In this document: positions 22,792 through 35,740 of the stretch, one piece after another | Numbering within the stretch: position 1 is the first letter of the stretch | How the letters are laid out: each line of letters opens with the position of its first letter | Origin: Ciona savignyi | Taxonomy: Eukaryota; Chordata; Ascidiacea; Phlebobranchia; Cionidae | Length of the DNA stretch: 64,000 nucleotides | Direction: 5' to 3' | NCBI GenBank assembly: GCA_000149265.1 | Contig: CH002367.1 | Coordinates: 300,248-364,247, forward strand | Notes under the pieces: model-generated | Databases searched by the model: none | Seen by the model: only the letters and a program-made list of their open reading frames with translations | Told to the model about the DNA's origin: nothing | Program-made: the position numbers and the translations under genes

Positions 22792-22855
22792 GGCTTTTAA
22801 AAGAGCCGTTTAGTTTGCATAGAATTTTCGCACGAGGTCCATTTATTTCTTTCGA
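22792..22855 (-). pseudogene. H1 3'-end relic with stem-loop (unit 1)
   Basis: GGCTTTTAAAAGAGCC is followed by 'gtttagtttgcatagaatttt' and 'ttatttctt', a copy of the 3' UTR and last codons of the H1 gene just to its right. The homology then stops. It lacks the downstream AAAGAG element. Repeated at 33319 and 40922. Confidence 0.7.
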
Positions 22856-22948
22856 ACTTCTACAAAATTTTAACCCTACTGGACAAAAATAATTTCAATT
22901 CGAGATTATCAACTATCATCAAATTAAATCTCTATTTTTAACTTGGGT

Positions 22949-22964
22949 GGCTCTAAAAAGAGCC
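22949..22964 (-). terminator. Histone 3' stem-loop of H1 (23000)
   Basis: GGCTCTTTTTAGAGCC on the - strand, 35 bases after the stop, with AAATAGAG downstream. Confidence 0.95.
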
Positions 22965-22999
22965 GTTTAGTTTGCATGGAATTTCCACACGAGGTTAAT

Positions 23000-23560
23000 T
23001 TATTTCTTAGTCGACTTTTTGGTCGATGCTTTCTTCGCTGCAGGTTTTTTGGCGACAAGCTTCTTTGGCTTAACCGTCTTTTTAGTGGGTGTTTTCTTAA
23101 CAGCGGTCTTCTTGGCAGCATGCTTCTTTACAGTTGTTTTTTTCGCAGCAGGTTTCTTAGGGCTGGCTTTCTTGGCAACTGCTTTTTTAGCCTTGGCGGG
23201 GGTAGCAACTTTCGTTTTGTTGGCCGTGGTTTTCTTGGAAGCGGCGGATTTCTTAGCTGCTGCAAGTTTCTTGGCCGCATCAGCTACAGGTTTAGGAAGC
23301 TTGAACGATCCTGAAGCGCCTGCGCCCTTGGTTTGAACAATCTCTCCTTTGACAGCAAGTTGCTTTAAAGTTTTGTTGACGTACGTGTTGGTGGAATCTT
23401 CCTTCAACTTGTAGGTAGCAACAACATACTTTACGATGGCCTGGCGAGAGCTGCCAGATCTACTCTTTAAAGCAGCGATCGCCGCCTTCACCATCTCATT
23501 GTAACTGGGGTGCGTCGGTTCAGCCTTCTTCGGTGCAGGTTTCTTCGCATTTGACGACAT
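23000..23560 (-). CDS. H1: Linker histone H1 (unit 1)
   Basis: Linker histone that binds nucleosome entry/exit DNA. It has 186 residues from MSSNAKK (an in-frame Met 24 codons upstream lies across the TATA region and is rejected). A short basic N-tail is followed by the winged-helix globular domain (about residues 17-90: HPSYNEMVKAAIAALKSR ... VNKTLKQLAVKGEIV). The Lys/Ala/Pro-rich C-tail carries repeated KKT-type and AAKK motifs. The TATA-like element is TTTAAATA (opposite 23586-23595). CGAGAGA lies at 23651-23657 and an E2F-like TTTCGCGCC near 23744. It differs from the other two H1 copies at several tail positions. It shares a divergent intergenic region with H2A at 24395. Confidence 0.97.
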   Translation of the reverse strand: MSSNAKKPAPKKAEPTHPSYNEMVKAAIAALKSRSGSSRQAIVKYVVATYKLKEDSTNTYVNKTLKQLAVKGEIVQTKGAGASGSFKLPKPVADAAKKLAAAKKSAASKKTTANKTKVATPAKAKKAVAKKASPKKPAAKKTTVKKHAAKKTAVKKTPTKKTVKPKKLVAKKPAAKKASTKKSTKK

Positions 23561-24769
<1,209 letters not shown>

Positions 24770-24801
24770 ACACCTCGGTTTTACAACCACCACCACCAAA
24801 C

Positions 24802-24817
24802 GGCTCTTTTTAGAGCC
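24802..24817 (+). terminator. Histone 3' stem-loop of H2A (24395)
   Basis: GGCTCTTTTTAGAGCC, preceded by a run of CCA triplets and followed by AAAAAGAG. Confidence 0.95.
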
Positions 24818-25084
24818 ACCCCATTTTTAAAAAGAGTAACAAGTGAAATGCATAGCTAGGTATGTTCCAATGTCATAAGCGGTGGGTTAATAAAGCGTCC
24901 ATACCTTCACAACACCGTCGTTTAAAAATGTTAACGTTTCCGAGGCGATTCAGGCAAATGAAATTTTCGCAATATCCAGTAATGCTACAAATTACTAAAT
25001 GTACCGATTTTTAATAATGAAAGGCATTTCCAACGCTATTTGAGAAACATTTTTATTTTTGTTAAAATCTGCATGGATTATTTC

Positions 25085-25205
25085 AAAAAGAGGGAACATT
25101 TTCATTAAACCAACAAACTGCCAATTTCCGTGTAACGTCATGAAGTGGGGCGGTGAGTTTCGCTTTCCCGCCAAATATTTAAAATTTGGCGCGCTTTCTT
25201 TTTAA
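25085..25205. promoter_or_regulatory. E2F/CRE-like module, unit 1, middle
   Basis: TTTCCCGCC (25164-25172) and TTTGGCGCGC (25185-25194) form an inverted pair around 'aaatatttaaaa'. A CRE-like 'taacgtcatga' lies about 30 bases to the left. No histone start is nearby. Confidence 0.6.
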
Positions 25206-25238
25206 AATGGTTATGTTTTGAGCTCTCGTAAGTTGGCT

Positions 25239-25254
25239 GGCTCTAAAAAGAGCC
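25239..25254 (-). terminator. Orphan histone-type stem-loop, unit 1
   Basis: GGCTCTTTTTAGAGCC on the - strand, preceded by 'gcatgcaaacttaaac'-like H1 3' sequence but by no coding frame. The downstream element is weak (acgagag). Counterparts at 35725 and 43330. Confidence 0.75.
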
Positions 25255-25354
25255 GTTTAAGTTTGCATGTCATATTCTCATTAAATGTGGGTTTATAAGA
25301 CGTCTTAACATTTACAATGCCGTCCTGTAGTCAAGTGGTAATATTTGCAATAAT

Positions 25355-25440
25355 TTCGTGTTAACTTCATGATGTGGAGCATATAGATTGACTTTCCCGC
25401 CTAATATTTAAACTTTGGCGCGCTTTCATTTTTAAATCAT
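25355..25440. promoter_or_regulatory. E2F/CRE-like module, unit 1, right
   Basis: TTTCCCGCC at 25393-25401 and TTTGGCGCGC at 25414-25423 around 'taatatttaaac', preceded by 'taacttcatgatgtgg'. Same layout as the module at 25085. On the - strand it would lie upstream of the TATA-like string at 25292-25297 and the orphan stem-loop. Confidence 0.6.
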
Positions 25441-25707
25441 AAGCGCGCAATTTTAACTGCTCTATACCAAGTACCGTTAGATTCATTCAAAAAGCGCGGG
25501 AATTATGTTGAGATTTTTACGTTTTACAGTACAGGTTGTTGCTAAATTTGGTAAAATAAATATTTCTTTGGCATTTTGAATACATGATCTGTATAAGTGC
25601 ACAGAACAACTTAAGAATACCATACAATTTATCCACAACGTCCATCTTAAAGTAACTGCGCTAATTTTGTAATGGTAATTCATGTATTTCTCTTTCATAA
25701 AATGGGT

Positions 25708-25723
25708 GGCTCTAAAAAGAGCC
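25708..25723 (-). terminator. Histone 3' stem-loop of H2B (25747)
   Basis: GGCTCTTTTTAGAGCC on the - strand, 23 bases after the stop, with GAAAGAGA downstream. Confidence 0.95.
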
Positions 25724-25746
25724 GTTTGTGGTTTGTGCAAAACGAT

Positions 25747-26109
25747 TTACTTGGAGCTGGTGTACTTGGTGACGGCTTTGGTGCCTTCGGAAACTGCATG
25801 CTTGGCAAGCTCACCAGGCAGCAACAGTCGCACTGCGGTCTGGATTTCCCGACTGCTGATCGTGGATCTCTTGTTGTAACCGGCAAGTTTAGATGCTTCG
25901 GATGCAATGCGCTCGAAAATATCGTTCACGAACGAGTTCATAATGCTCATCGCTTTGCTGGAGATACCCGTGTCAGGGTGCACTTGCTTCAGCACCTTGT
26001 ATACATAGATGGAGAAGCTTTCCTTTCGCTTTGATCGGCGCTTCTTCTTTCCTTCGGACGGTGCCGCCTTCTTGACTAGTTTCTTGCTTCCTTTGCCTGT
26101 TGGTGCCAT
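25747..26109 (-). CDS. H2B: Histone H2B
   Basis: 120 residues, same protein as at 14152. TATA box (CTATAAAAG on the - strand) at 26152-26160 and TCTCTCG at 26209-26215. It is the second H2B of unit 1 and has a different promoter sequence from the H2B at 14152, so the two H2B lineages within a unit are separate, with identical protein. Confidence 0.98.
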   Translation of the reverse strand: MAPTGKGSKKLVKKAAPSEGKKKRRSKRKESFSIYVYKVLKQVHPDTGISSKAMSIMNSFVNDIFERIASEASKLAGYNKRSTISSREIQTAVRLLLPGELAKHAVSEGTKAVTKYTSSK

Positions 26110-26886
26110 GGTTGTTCGTTTGAACTGATAAACATCGGATCACCGTTTTCTCTTTTATAGCCACCAATATGCTAATGTTCAGCGAACAAAATCGATGGTC
26201 GGATAGATTCTCTCGTTTGTCTTTTTTTTGGTTTATTCGCAATCGCGTAGCTTGGGACTATATATTTAAATTTAGAAAACTAGGAGTATACAATGTGCCT
26301 TTATTAATAAATTCTACTTTAAAGAAATGTAATAGCAATTTGTAATTCTAAAACCATTATTAACTAAAATAATTACCGTTAAATTTCTAATTGAACGCCA
26401 TTTCCCATTGACATGACAATAATCTAATGGATATTTCACTTGATTTTCCTCAGTGATTTTTCTATTATCAGTAAGCGTATTTCGTTTGATGTTTTTTCTT
26501 GTTTCTTTAATGATAACTGTGAGAATTTTTTTTCGTTATATAAATTAAATTTATCTTCCTACAATTCTTATTAACTACTCAAAAATGAGAGTGCCACTCT
26601 CTAACTGAACTAATAGATTCGCCACCACAACAAAAGAGTTAAAAAAAGATCTGGTGTTTAAAATAGAGGTTTATTAGTATTTATGAATGTATGCCATCAA
26701 ATAAACATGTAAAAATTCAAACACACTTCGACGCATGAATTCTGATCAATCCTGATTTCGAACCAACCAGCTGAACAGGTGAACATGAAACCGACCAGCA
26801 TGCAGCACGTCACAGTGTATTACAGTCTAAATTTTGAGTACCAGGTCGAAATAGTTTTTAACCTGTGAAAAATAAAATATTGGGGT

Positions 26887-26902
26887 GGCTTTGAAAAGGG
26901 CC
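26887..26902 (-). terminator. Orphan stem-loop downstream of nothing visible
   Basis: GGCCCTTTTCAAAGCC on the - strand: the H4-like GGCCC arm is retained while the other arm has decayed. No coding frame and no AAAGAG element follow. A better-matched copy is at 44957. Confidence 0.55.
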
Positions 26903-27159
26903 GTTTTGATGAATGTAAAAACCTGAATTATAAATGAAACAACCAAATAAAAAATGTAGTGGGTAATTTTAGTAAAAACAACTAATAGCAAATTTTAACT
27001 AATATACTTAGTATTGTTAAAACTCGTTGCATGAAAAGAAGTATTGGAGAGAGACTGAATGAACCAATCAAAACTAGTCTGCGAAAGAGCTGACTAATCA
27101 TATCGTAATAACCAGAAATTCAAATTATCTACTTAAATTTTTTGGCCGTATGACAAAAG

Positions 27160-27310
27160 AGGGAAACTAAGAGGCGAAATACTGCACACTAAAATAAAGA
27201 ATATGGCATTAGTATTTTTTAAAGTTCGGGTTGGTGTTAAGATTAGTGTTTGGGGAATGGTTAGAATTAGTTACCTTAGCTTCAGTGTGCAGTTTTTCTC
27301 AATTTAGTGG
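27160..27310. mobile_element. MITE with CTGCACACTAAAA ends
   Basis: Inverted ends 'ctgcacactaaaa' and 'agcttcagtgtgcag' around a core with 'gggttggtgttaagattagtgt'. Related to the element at 14968 and nearly repeated at 45291. Confidence 0.6.
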
Positions 27311-27419
27311 TGTCCTGGCAAAAGTATAGAATACCGTTTTAACTGTATGATGTTATTAGCTTTAGTATAAACGCTTAGACAAGCGATGTAATATTTCGAT
27401 CTCTTTCTATTAATTGGGT

Positions 27420-27435
27420 GGTCCTAAAAAGGGCC
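27420..27435 (-). terminator. H4 stem-loop with altered stem
   Basis: GGCCCTTTTTAGGACC on the - strand: C-G at the fourth stem pair as in the other H4 genes, but with a C/A mismatch at the third. AAAAGAGAT-like sequence follows. Confidence 0.9.
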
Positions 27436-27460
27436 GTTTGTTGAATTGAAGTTAGCTGAA

Positions 27461-27814
<354 letters not shown>

Positions 27815-27964
27815 TCAGTCAGTCGGTTTTGTATTTATATCCGCCATTCGTACGTCTTCGAATTAAAAGAAAAAAAGTACCTTAGGTCTCTCGTTTTTGT
27901 GTAAAAAGGTAAAAAGTTCTTTCAGTAATCTCTCGTGCGATGACATAACATGTTGTTTTCCCAA

Positions 27965-28045
27965 TTGTTTGGGCGGGAACTTAAACGACAATTGTTCGGG
28001 CGGGAACCAAAACGACATTTGGGTAGGGCGGGAACTTAAACTACA
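27965..28045. promoter_or_regulatory. Triplicated E2F-like site upstream of H4
   Basis: A 27-28 bp unit containing GGGCGGGAA and 'aaacgaca'/'aaactaca' occurs three times. The H4 gene at 12590 has one such site, and the one at 45595 has only weakened versions. Confidence 0.65.
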
Positions 28046-28617
28046 ATTGTTTTTGAAATTTATACAGTAACTTAACTTTATTTAAACACTCTGAATATTC
28101 CATGCTTCTGCATACGATGTAATCTTATCGGGTCGTTTTCAATCCGAGATACGTGCATAGAATTTATACAAGATGTTGTTGTATTTTTAGTTTCGACCTT
28201 TTACATTTTTAAATTCGCCCTTGCTCAATGTAGTAGCATTTCTCCCCATTTGTACTTTATGTATTAACTGTTCTAAAGCGCTGATAATGGAATTTTGTGA
28301 CGTCTCGATTTGGATCCTCTGACTCAATACACTGCAAAATTTCCTTACTGGCTGGACAAAATTACCACCATTTATTAGACCACCAATCTACAATTTTCGT
28401 TTGTACAAATACTCTTTAAGTTATAACTATCACTGATTAAAGTTGGACAGTAAAATTGAGGGCTCAATTCGGTTGGGATGAATAAGCATAGTTGTGTGAG
28501 ATATGTTAAATATTTCTGAGCAGAATCTAAAATACATTTTAGATAATATTAGAATATTTTACCAGCATGCGCATACTTCGATTGTGTAAATGTTTTACAC
28601 ATTGATTTTTTAAGGTT
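28046..28617. other. Spacer between H4 and H2B, type b
   Basis: AT-rich, no gene. The sequence differs from the spacers left of 14152 and 47233 but matches the sequence right of the gap at 36682. Confidence 0.6.
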
Positions 28618-28633
28618 GGCACTAAAAAGAGCC
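28618..28633 (-). terminator. Orphan, damaged stem-loop
   Basis: GGCTCTTTTTAGTGCC on the - strand, one mismatch in the stem, with no coding frame before it and no AAAGAG after it. Copy at 36759. Confidence 0.65.
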
Positions 28634-28729
28634 GTTTAGCGGTTGAATGAAGTGACAAATGGTTTCTCGAACACCACCTAGCCCGTCTCCCCGCAATATA
28701 ATAAAATATGCTCTTTACAAAATTTGGGT

Positions 28730-28745
28730 GGCTCTGAAAAGAGCC
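28730..28745 (-). terminator. Histone 3' stem-loop of H2B (28773)
   Basis: GGCTCTTTTCAGAGCC on the - strand, followed by TAAAGAG. Confidence 0.95.
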
Positions 28746-28772
28746 GTTTAGAAGGTGACTGAAACTAATGAT

Positions 28773-29135
28773 TTACTTGGAGCTAGTGTACTTGGTGACG
28801 GCTTTGGTACCTTCGGAAACTGCATGCTTGGCAAGCTCACCAGGCAGCAAAAGCCGTACTGCGGTCTGGATTTCCCGACTGCTGATTGTAGACCTCTTGT
28901 TGTAACCGGCAAGTTTCGACGCTTCGGATGCGATGCGCTCGAAAATATCGTTCACGAATGAATTCATGATGCTCATTGCTTTGCTGGAGATACCAGTGTC
29001 AGGGTGCACTTGCTTCAGCACCTTGTATACATAGATGGAGAAGCTTTCCTTTCGCTTTGATCGGCGCTTCTTCTTTCCTTCGGACGGTGCAGCCTTCTTG
29101 ACTAGTTTCTTGCTTCCTTTGCCTGTTGGTGCCAT
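28773..29135 (-). CDS. H2B: Histone H2B
   Basis: 120 residues, identical in protein to the other copies; begins unit 2. TATA box opposite 29179-29186, CCAAT opposite 'gattggct' near 29257. The upstream region aligns with that of 14152; the downstream spacer does not. Confidence 0.98.
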   Translation of the reverse strand: MAPTGKGSKKLVKKAAPSEGKKKRRSKRKESFSIYVYKVLKQVHPDTGISSKAMSIMNSFVNDIFERIASEASKLAGYNKRSTISSREIQTAVRLLLPGELAKHAVSEGTKAVTKYTSSK

Positions 29136-29587
29136 GGTTGTTCTTTGGAACTGATGACTAACGCACCAATTGTTTCATATTTATAGCCTCGCACATGGTA
29201 ATTTTCAGCGAGATCGTAACGCAAGAATACAATGAAAAAGGCGTCTGTGAGTTCTGATTGGCTCCCTCTCTTTTTTTATAGTGCTAACTCGACAGAGGTG
29301 CGACATATATAAATAAAACACAAAAGTATAAAATTTAGCAATGTTTCCTACTTTCCCACAGTTAAAGATAGCCAATGGTTGAGCCAACGACCGCTTTCTA
29401 GATGTTACTGAAAACACATTAAATGTCCTTTATTTTTAAAAAATGGGATATCCGACCATTTCATGTGTTGCTACATATATAAATAATAAAAAAAACTTGA
29501 AGAAAATTGCATCTTTAACGCAGTACAAATAAAAAAATGTATATCGTCATTACCGTGATCGGTACATTAAAACTAAAACAAGATAAA

Positions 29588-29735
29588 CCACAAATATGAC
29601 ACTAGGGAAAATTGGACGATAAAATGAAGACACATTAAAGTTAGTTTTAAGCATGGATTTGGAATTAAGGTTAGTTCTGGGGTTGAGATTAGTGTATAGG
29701 GCATTTTTAGAGTAGAGTTTTTCTCATTTTAATGT
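29588..29735. mobile_element. MITE copy, unit 2
   Basis: Counterpart of the element at 14968, with eroded ends ('agggaaaattgg' ... 'agtttttctcatttta') and the 'gttctggggttgagattagtgt' core. Confidence 0.55.
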
Positions 29736-29898
29736 AGCCCTACAACTCTAATCTTAATGAAATGAAACTTATCACGGAATTTGCATAAATCTTGAATAGA
29801 ATGTAAGAACTTAGATTAGTTTAATTGTAAATTTTGGACCATTTACAACGGGAAATATCAATTCGTTTAAAATATTAGATCTCTTTGAAATATTTGGT

Positions 29899-30006
29899 GG
29901 CTCTAAAAATAGCCGTTTGAAGGGGTGGAAGCGTTAGTTTGAGCACGTTCACCACGGATACGTCGGGCTAATTGAATATCTTTGGGCATGATGGCCACTT
30001 GCTTTT
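29899..30006 (-). pseudogene. H3 3'-end pseudogene with damaged stem-loop
   Basis: From 29937 to 30006 the - strand reads the last 22 or so codons of H3 ([17 protein letters not shown]), with Arg and Thr replaced near its 5' break. The stop is changed from TAA to CAA. The stem-loop at 29899-29914 is GGCTATTTTTAGAGCC, with one mismatch. It lies just downstream of the intact H3 of unit 2 and looks like a partial duplication of its 3' end. Confidence 0.85.
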
Positions 30007-30141
30007 GTAATTTATAAAAAACAATCCCATTGTGAATTGTTAACAATTTGGCTTAGTTCAATTGATAAATATAATATATACCATCTACTACGGAAATACG
30101 ACCGACTCATTGAAATATAATTCTCTTTGAAAACAATAGGT

Positions 30142-30157
30142 GGCTCTGAAAAGAGCC
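30142..30157 (-). terminator. Histone 3' stem-loop of H3 (30182)
   Basis: GGCTCTTTTCAGAGCC on the - strand; CAAAGAGAA lies beyond. Confidence 0.95.
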
Positions 30158-30181
30158 GTTGGAAGAAGTTCAAGCGTTTGT

Positions 30182-30637
<456 letters not shown>

Positions 30638-30839
30638 TTATTTATAGCCGAAAATCTCCCGCCAATTTTATCTGAACGATGATTGGTTAGTTTAAAGAAT
30701 GGCGCCCAATTTTATTTTTTCATAAATTAGTTAAATTCTCTCGCTCACGACCTTTTCCTCCTCCAGTTTAGTTGCTCTATTTTACGATTTTGGAAGAAGG
30801 TAATAACTGAGACTCTATTTATATACAATTTTTTAATAT

Positions 30840-31014
30840 ACAGTAGGCGCCGCTTTTTATGACCACGGATAACATGATCAATTTGGTATGGTACGAAATT
30901 TCTCCGTCACTTAACTACACACTTTTCTTCGAGTTTTAGTGTAATTTTTATAAATATTTATTTTTTCCATTTTTATTTATTTTTTTATGTGGGTTTAGCG
31001 GCCACGTCTAAATA
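30840..31014. repeat. CAGTAGGCGCCGC-ended repeat, unit 2
   Basis: Same sequence and position as 15957-16131 in unit 1. Confidence 0.6.
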
Positions 31015-31497
31015 CAGTGGAACCCCGCTTTACGACCACCTCGATAACACGACCACCTCATTATCAGGACCACTTCAGTGCGGTCCCAAATAATTTAATA
31101 TGGTAATGCATTGCATTCTGTTTCAATAACGCGACCACCCGGTTTCCAGACCAGGACCGCCATATTTTGGTCCAAGAACATTAAAATTTGACTCCGCTTA
31201 AGTGACCACACGAGCTAAATATTTTTCCTTTGTCACCAAAATAATAAGGTTAAATTACTTTTATGATCAAAACAATAAGAATAAATGAGTGCACACTAAA
31301 GAAAATGTGGAAAACAGAACTTAATCTTACAAGATAAACTTTAGTATTGAATTTATTGTGCAGTATCTGATGAAAATAATGGCATTTGGTGAAAATTTAG
31401 TAAAAATGCAGACGTTGAGACAGCATATGACGACAACTTGCTCCAAATTAAAATTCACTAACACGACCACTCGCTAACAAGACCGCTTGATCACGGT
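31015..31497. mobile_element. pogo/Tigger-like MITE, right end deleted
   Basis: Same insertion as 16132 in unit 1, beginning CAGTGGAACCCCGC. It breaks off after 'cttgatcacggt', joining directly to 'aaacgagcttaaatgtcgg', so a deletion removed the right end and adjacent spacer. Confidence 0.8.
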
Positions 31498-31669
31498 TGT
31501 AAAAAAAACGAGCTTAAATGTCGGGGACCAATAACATGGAGAAAATTGAATTTCAAATGCAAAATATTTGTTCTTATACACTGAAATAACTTATAATAGG
31601 ACATCTGCGTTTATGTTATAGAAAAGACATATTGATTGTGTACATTGAGCCTCCTTTTAAAAATGGGGT

Positions 31670-31685
31670 GGCTCTAAAAAGAGCC
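31670..31685 (-). terminator. Histone 3' stem-loop of H2A (31721)
   Basis: GGCTCTTTTTAGAGCC on the - strand, with AAAAGGAGG beyond, as at 16983 but with the regular stem. Confidence 0.95.
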
Positions 31686-31720
31686 GTTTTAATGGTGGTT
31701 GTTGAAAAACCGAAAGTCGT

Positions 31721-32347
<627 letters not shown>

Positions 32348-32560
32348 TTAAAAATAGAAATGTTATCATTATATGCAATACATGTTGTTAATTCTTTTGT
32401 AATAAAACGGAAAGTTAATATTTCTATATAAATAGAAAATATTTTTTTGTCCGTACAATCGTTCTCAAAAAAGTGGGAATTAATTTTTGATTTTTAACAG
32501 TATTCTAGGATATTTTATTATCTGAAACAAGTTTATACCTGTTTTTTTTCATTAGTTAAT

Positions 32561-32712
32561 ATGAACTCGTTCGTGAATGATATTTTCAGAACGCAATTCA
32601 AGTTTTGCTGCCTTGCATACTTGCAAAGAATACAGTCTTCGAAGGCACCATCTACATCAGTTTCAAGTGAATCAGTAGTTTCAATCAAGCTTAAACGGCT
32701 CTTTTTATATCT
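32561..32712 (+). pseudogene. Relic H2B gene on the + strand (unit 2)
   Basis: Same structure as at 17975: MNSFVNDIF, internal deletion, decayed C-terminus and damaged stem-loop at 32697-32712. Almost base-identical to the unit 1 copy. Confidence 0.85.
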
Positions 32713-33109
32713 ACCCAAAAATGTATTTTTAGATCGCCCAAAATTTATAAATAGAAATGATGATTCAATGTTAATATTTAAGTCTTTAAAAGTACCTCAA
32801 TATTGGCCATTTAATTCGGTACAAACGTCTGGCTCAGAAAATAAATTTGCAATTAACGATAAACAGAAAGGAAAAATATCAAATAATGCTTGGGGCCTTG
32901 TATATTTAGTGCTCCGAGATGAAGATGATTTGCGTTAGAACAGGACTGGTTGGTTGGCTTTTGTACACCTATTTATATACATGTTGATTTTCTGTGAATC
33001 GTAAAAATTTAAAGTGGACCAATGGTATACAATATGTTGGGGGATGCATACGAAAATAAATAAATAGAGGGTACTAAAATCTATACCACTTTTTTTTATA
33101 AAAAAAAAT

Positions 33110-33205
33110 ATTTTCATCAAATCAGGAAACGAACAGGCACTTGTGACGTGAGGCACTTCAGAACTTTCCCGCCCAATATTCAAAAGATTGCGCGTTTTGA
33201 TGCAA
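33110..33205. promoter_or_regulatory. E2F-like module, unit 2, left
   Basis: TTTCCCGCC at 33165-33173 with 'tgtgacgtgagg' before and 'attgcgcg' after. Confidence 0.55.
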
Positions 33206-33318
33206 AAACTATGTCAAGCTCCTTAACATAAATAAGAGCACGTTTACCGCCAAACACACACTTAAAGTATAAATATTATAATACTATTAAAAAGTATTTC
33301 CCTTTTTTAAAGTTGGGT

Positions 33319-33390
33319 GGCTATAAAAAGAGCCGGTTAGTTTGCATGGAATTTCCGCACGAGTTTAATTTATTTCTTTCGAACTTCTAC
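33319..33390 (-). pseudogene. H1 3'-end relic with stem-loop (unit 2)
   Basis: GGCTATAAAAAGAGCC (+ strand) followed by 'gttagtttgcatggaatttc' and 'ttatttctt', as at 22792. One stem base is changed. Confidence 0.7.
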
Positions 33391-33475
33391 AAAATTCGAA
33401 CCCTACTGGACAAAAATAATTTCAATTCGAGATTATTAACTATCATCAAACGAAATCTCTATTTTTAACTTGGGT

Positions 33476-33491
33476 GGCTCTAAAAAGAGCC
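33476..33491 (-). terminator. Histone 3' stem-loop of H1 (33527)
   Basis: GGCTCTTTTTAGAGCC on the - strand, followed by AAATAGAG. Confidence 0.95.
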
Positions 33492-33526
33492 GTTTAGTTT
33501 GCATGGAATTTCCACACGAGTTTAAT

Positions 33527-34087
33527 TTATTTCTTAGTTGACTTTTTGGTCGATGCTTTCTTCGCTGCAGGTTTTTTTGCCACAGGCTTCTTTGGCTTAA
33601 CCGTTTTTTTGCTGGGTGTCTTCTTAGCAGCGGTCTTTTTTGCAGCAGGCTTCTTTACAGTTGTCTTTTTCGCAGTCGGTTTCTTAGGGGTGGCTTTCTT
33701 GGCAACTGCTTTTTTAGCCTTGGATGGGGTAGCAACTTTCTTTTTGGTGGCCGTGGTTTTCTTGGAAGCGGCGGATTTCTTAGATGCTGCAGTTTTTTTA
33801 GCCGCATCAGCTACAGGTTTAGGAATCTTGAACGATCCTGAAGCTCCAGCCCCCTTGGTGTGAACAATTTCTCCTTTGACAACAAGTTGCTTCAAAGTTT
33901 TGTTGACGTACGTGTTGGCGGAATCTTCCTTCAACTTGTAGGTGGCAACAACATACTTTACGATGGCCTGGCGAGAGCTACCGGATTTACTCTTTAGGGC
34001 AGTGATCGCCGCCTTCACCATCTCACTGTAACTGGGGTGCGTCGGTTCAGCCTTCTTGTGTGCAGATTTCTTCGCATTTGACGACAT
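33527..34087 (-). CDS. H1: Linker histone H1 (unit 2)
   Basis: 186 residues from MSSNAKKSAHKK. The globular domain differs from unit 1 at several places (SYSEM for SYNEM, ITALKSKSG for IAALKSRSG, QLVVKG for QLAVKG), and the tail also varies. TTTAAATA box at 34113-34122 and CGAGAGA at 34178-34184. Divergent with H2A at 34880. Confidence 0.97.
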   Translation of the reverse strand: MSSNAKKSAHKKAEPTHPSYSEMVKAAITALKSKSGSSRQAIVKYVVATYKLKEDSANTYVNKTLKQLVVKGEIVHTKGAGASGSFKIPKPVADAAKKTAASKKSAASKKTTATKKKVATPSKAKKAVAKKATPKKPTAKKTTVKKPAAKKTAAKKTPSKKTVKPKKPVAKKPAAKKASTKKSTKK

Positions 34088-35254
<1,167 letters not shown>

Positions 35255-35283
35255 ACACCTCGGTTTTACAACCACCACCAAAC

Positions 35284-35299
35284 GGCTCTTTTTAGAGCC
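35284..35299 (+). terminator. Histone 3' stem-loop of H2A (34880)
   Basis: GGCTCTTTTTAGAGCC with AAAAAGAG beyond. Confidence 0.95.
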
Positions 35300-35579
35300 A
35301 CCCCATTTTTAAAAAGAGTAACAAGTGAAATGCATAGCTAGGTATGTTCCAATGTCATAAGCGGTGGGTTAATAAAGCGTCCATACATTCACAACACCTT
35401 CGTTTAAAAATGTTAACGTTTCCGAAGCGATTCAGGCAAATGGAAATTTTCGCAATATCCAGTAATGCTATAAATTACTAAATGTACCGTTTTTTTTATA
35501 ATGTTAGGCATTTCCAACGCTATTTGAGAAACATTTTTATTTTTGTTAAAATCTACAAGGATTAATTCAAAAACAGGGA

Positions 35580-35690
35580 AATTTTTTTTTATTAAACCAA
35601 CAAACTGCCAATTTCCGTGTAACGTCATGAAGTGGGGCGGTGAATTTCGCTTTCCCGCCAAATATTTAAAATTTGGCGCGCTTTCATTTA
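35580..35690. promoter_or_regulatory. E2F/CRE-like module, unit 2, middle
   Basis: TTTCCCGCC at 35651-35659 and TTTGGCGCGC at 35672-35681, with 'taacgtcatga' to the left. Confidence 0.6.
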
Positions 35691-35724
35691 AAATGGTTAT
35701 ATTTTGAGCTCTCGAAAGTTGGCT

Positions 35725-35740
35725 GGCTCTAAAAAGAGCC
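35725..35740 (-). terminator. Orphan histone-type stem-loop, unit 2
   Basis: GGCTCTTTTTAGAGCC on the - strand without a coding frame; counterpart of 25239. Confidence 0.75.

Noticed and set aside
25320-25350. A-box-like 'tagtcaagtggtaata' in the orphan cassette
   Set aside because: No matching B box or clover-leaf fold follows; it is probably chance.
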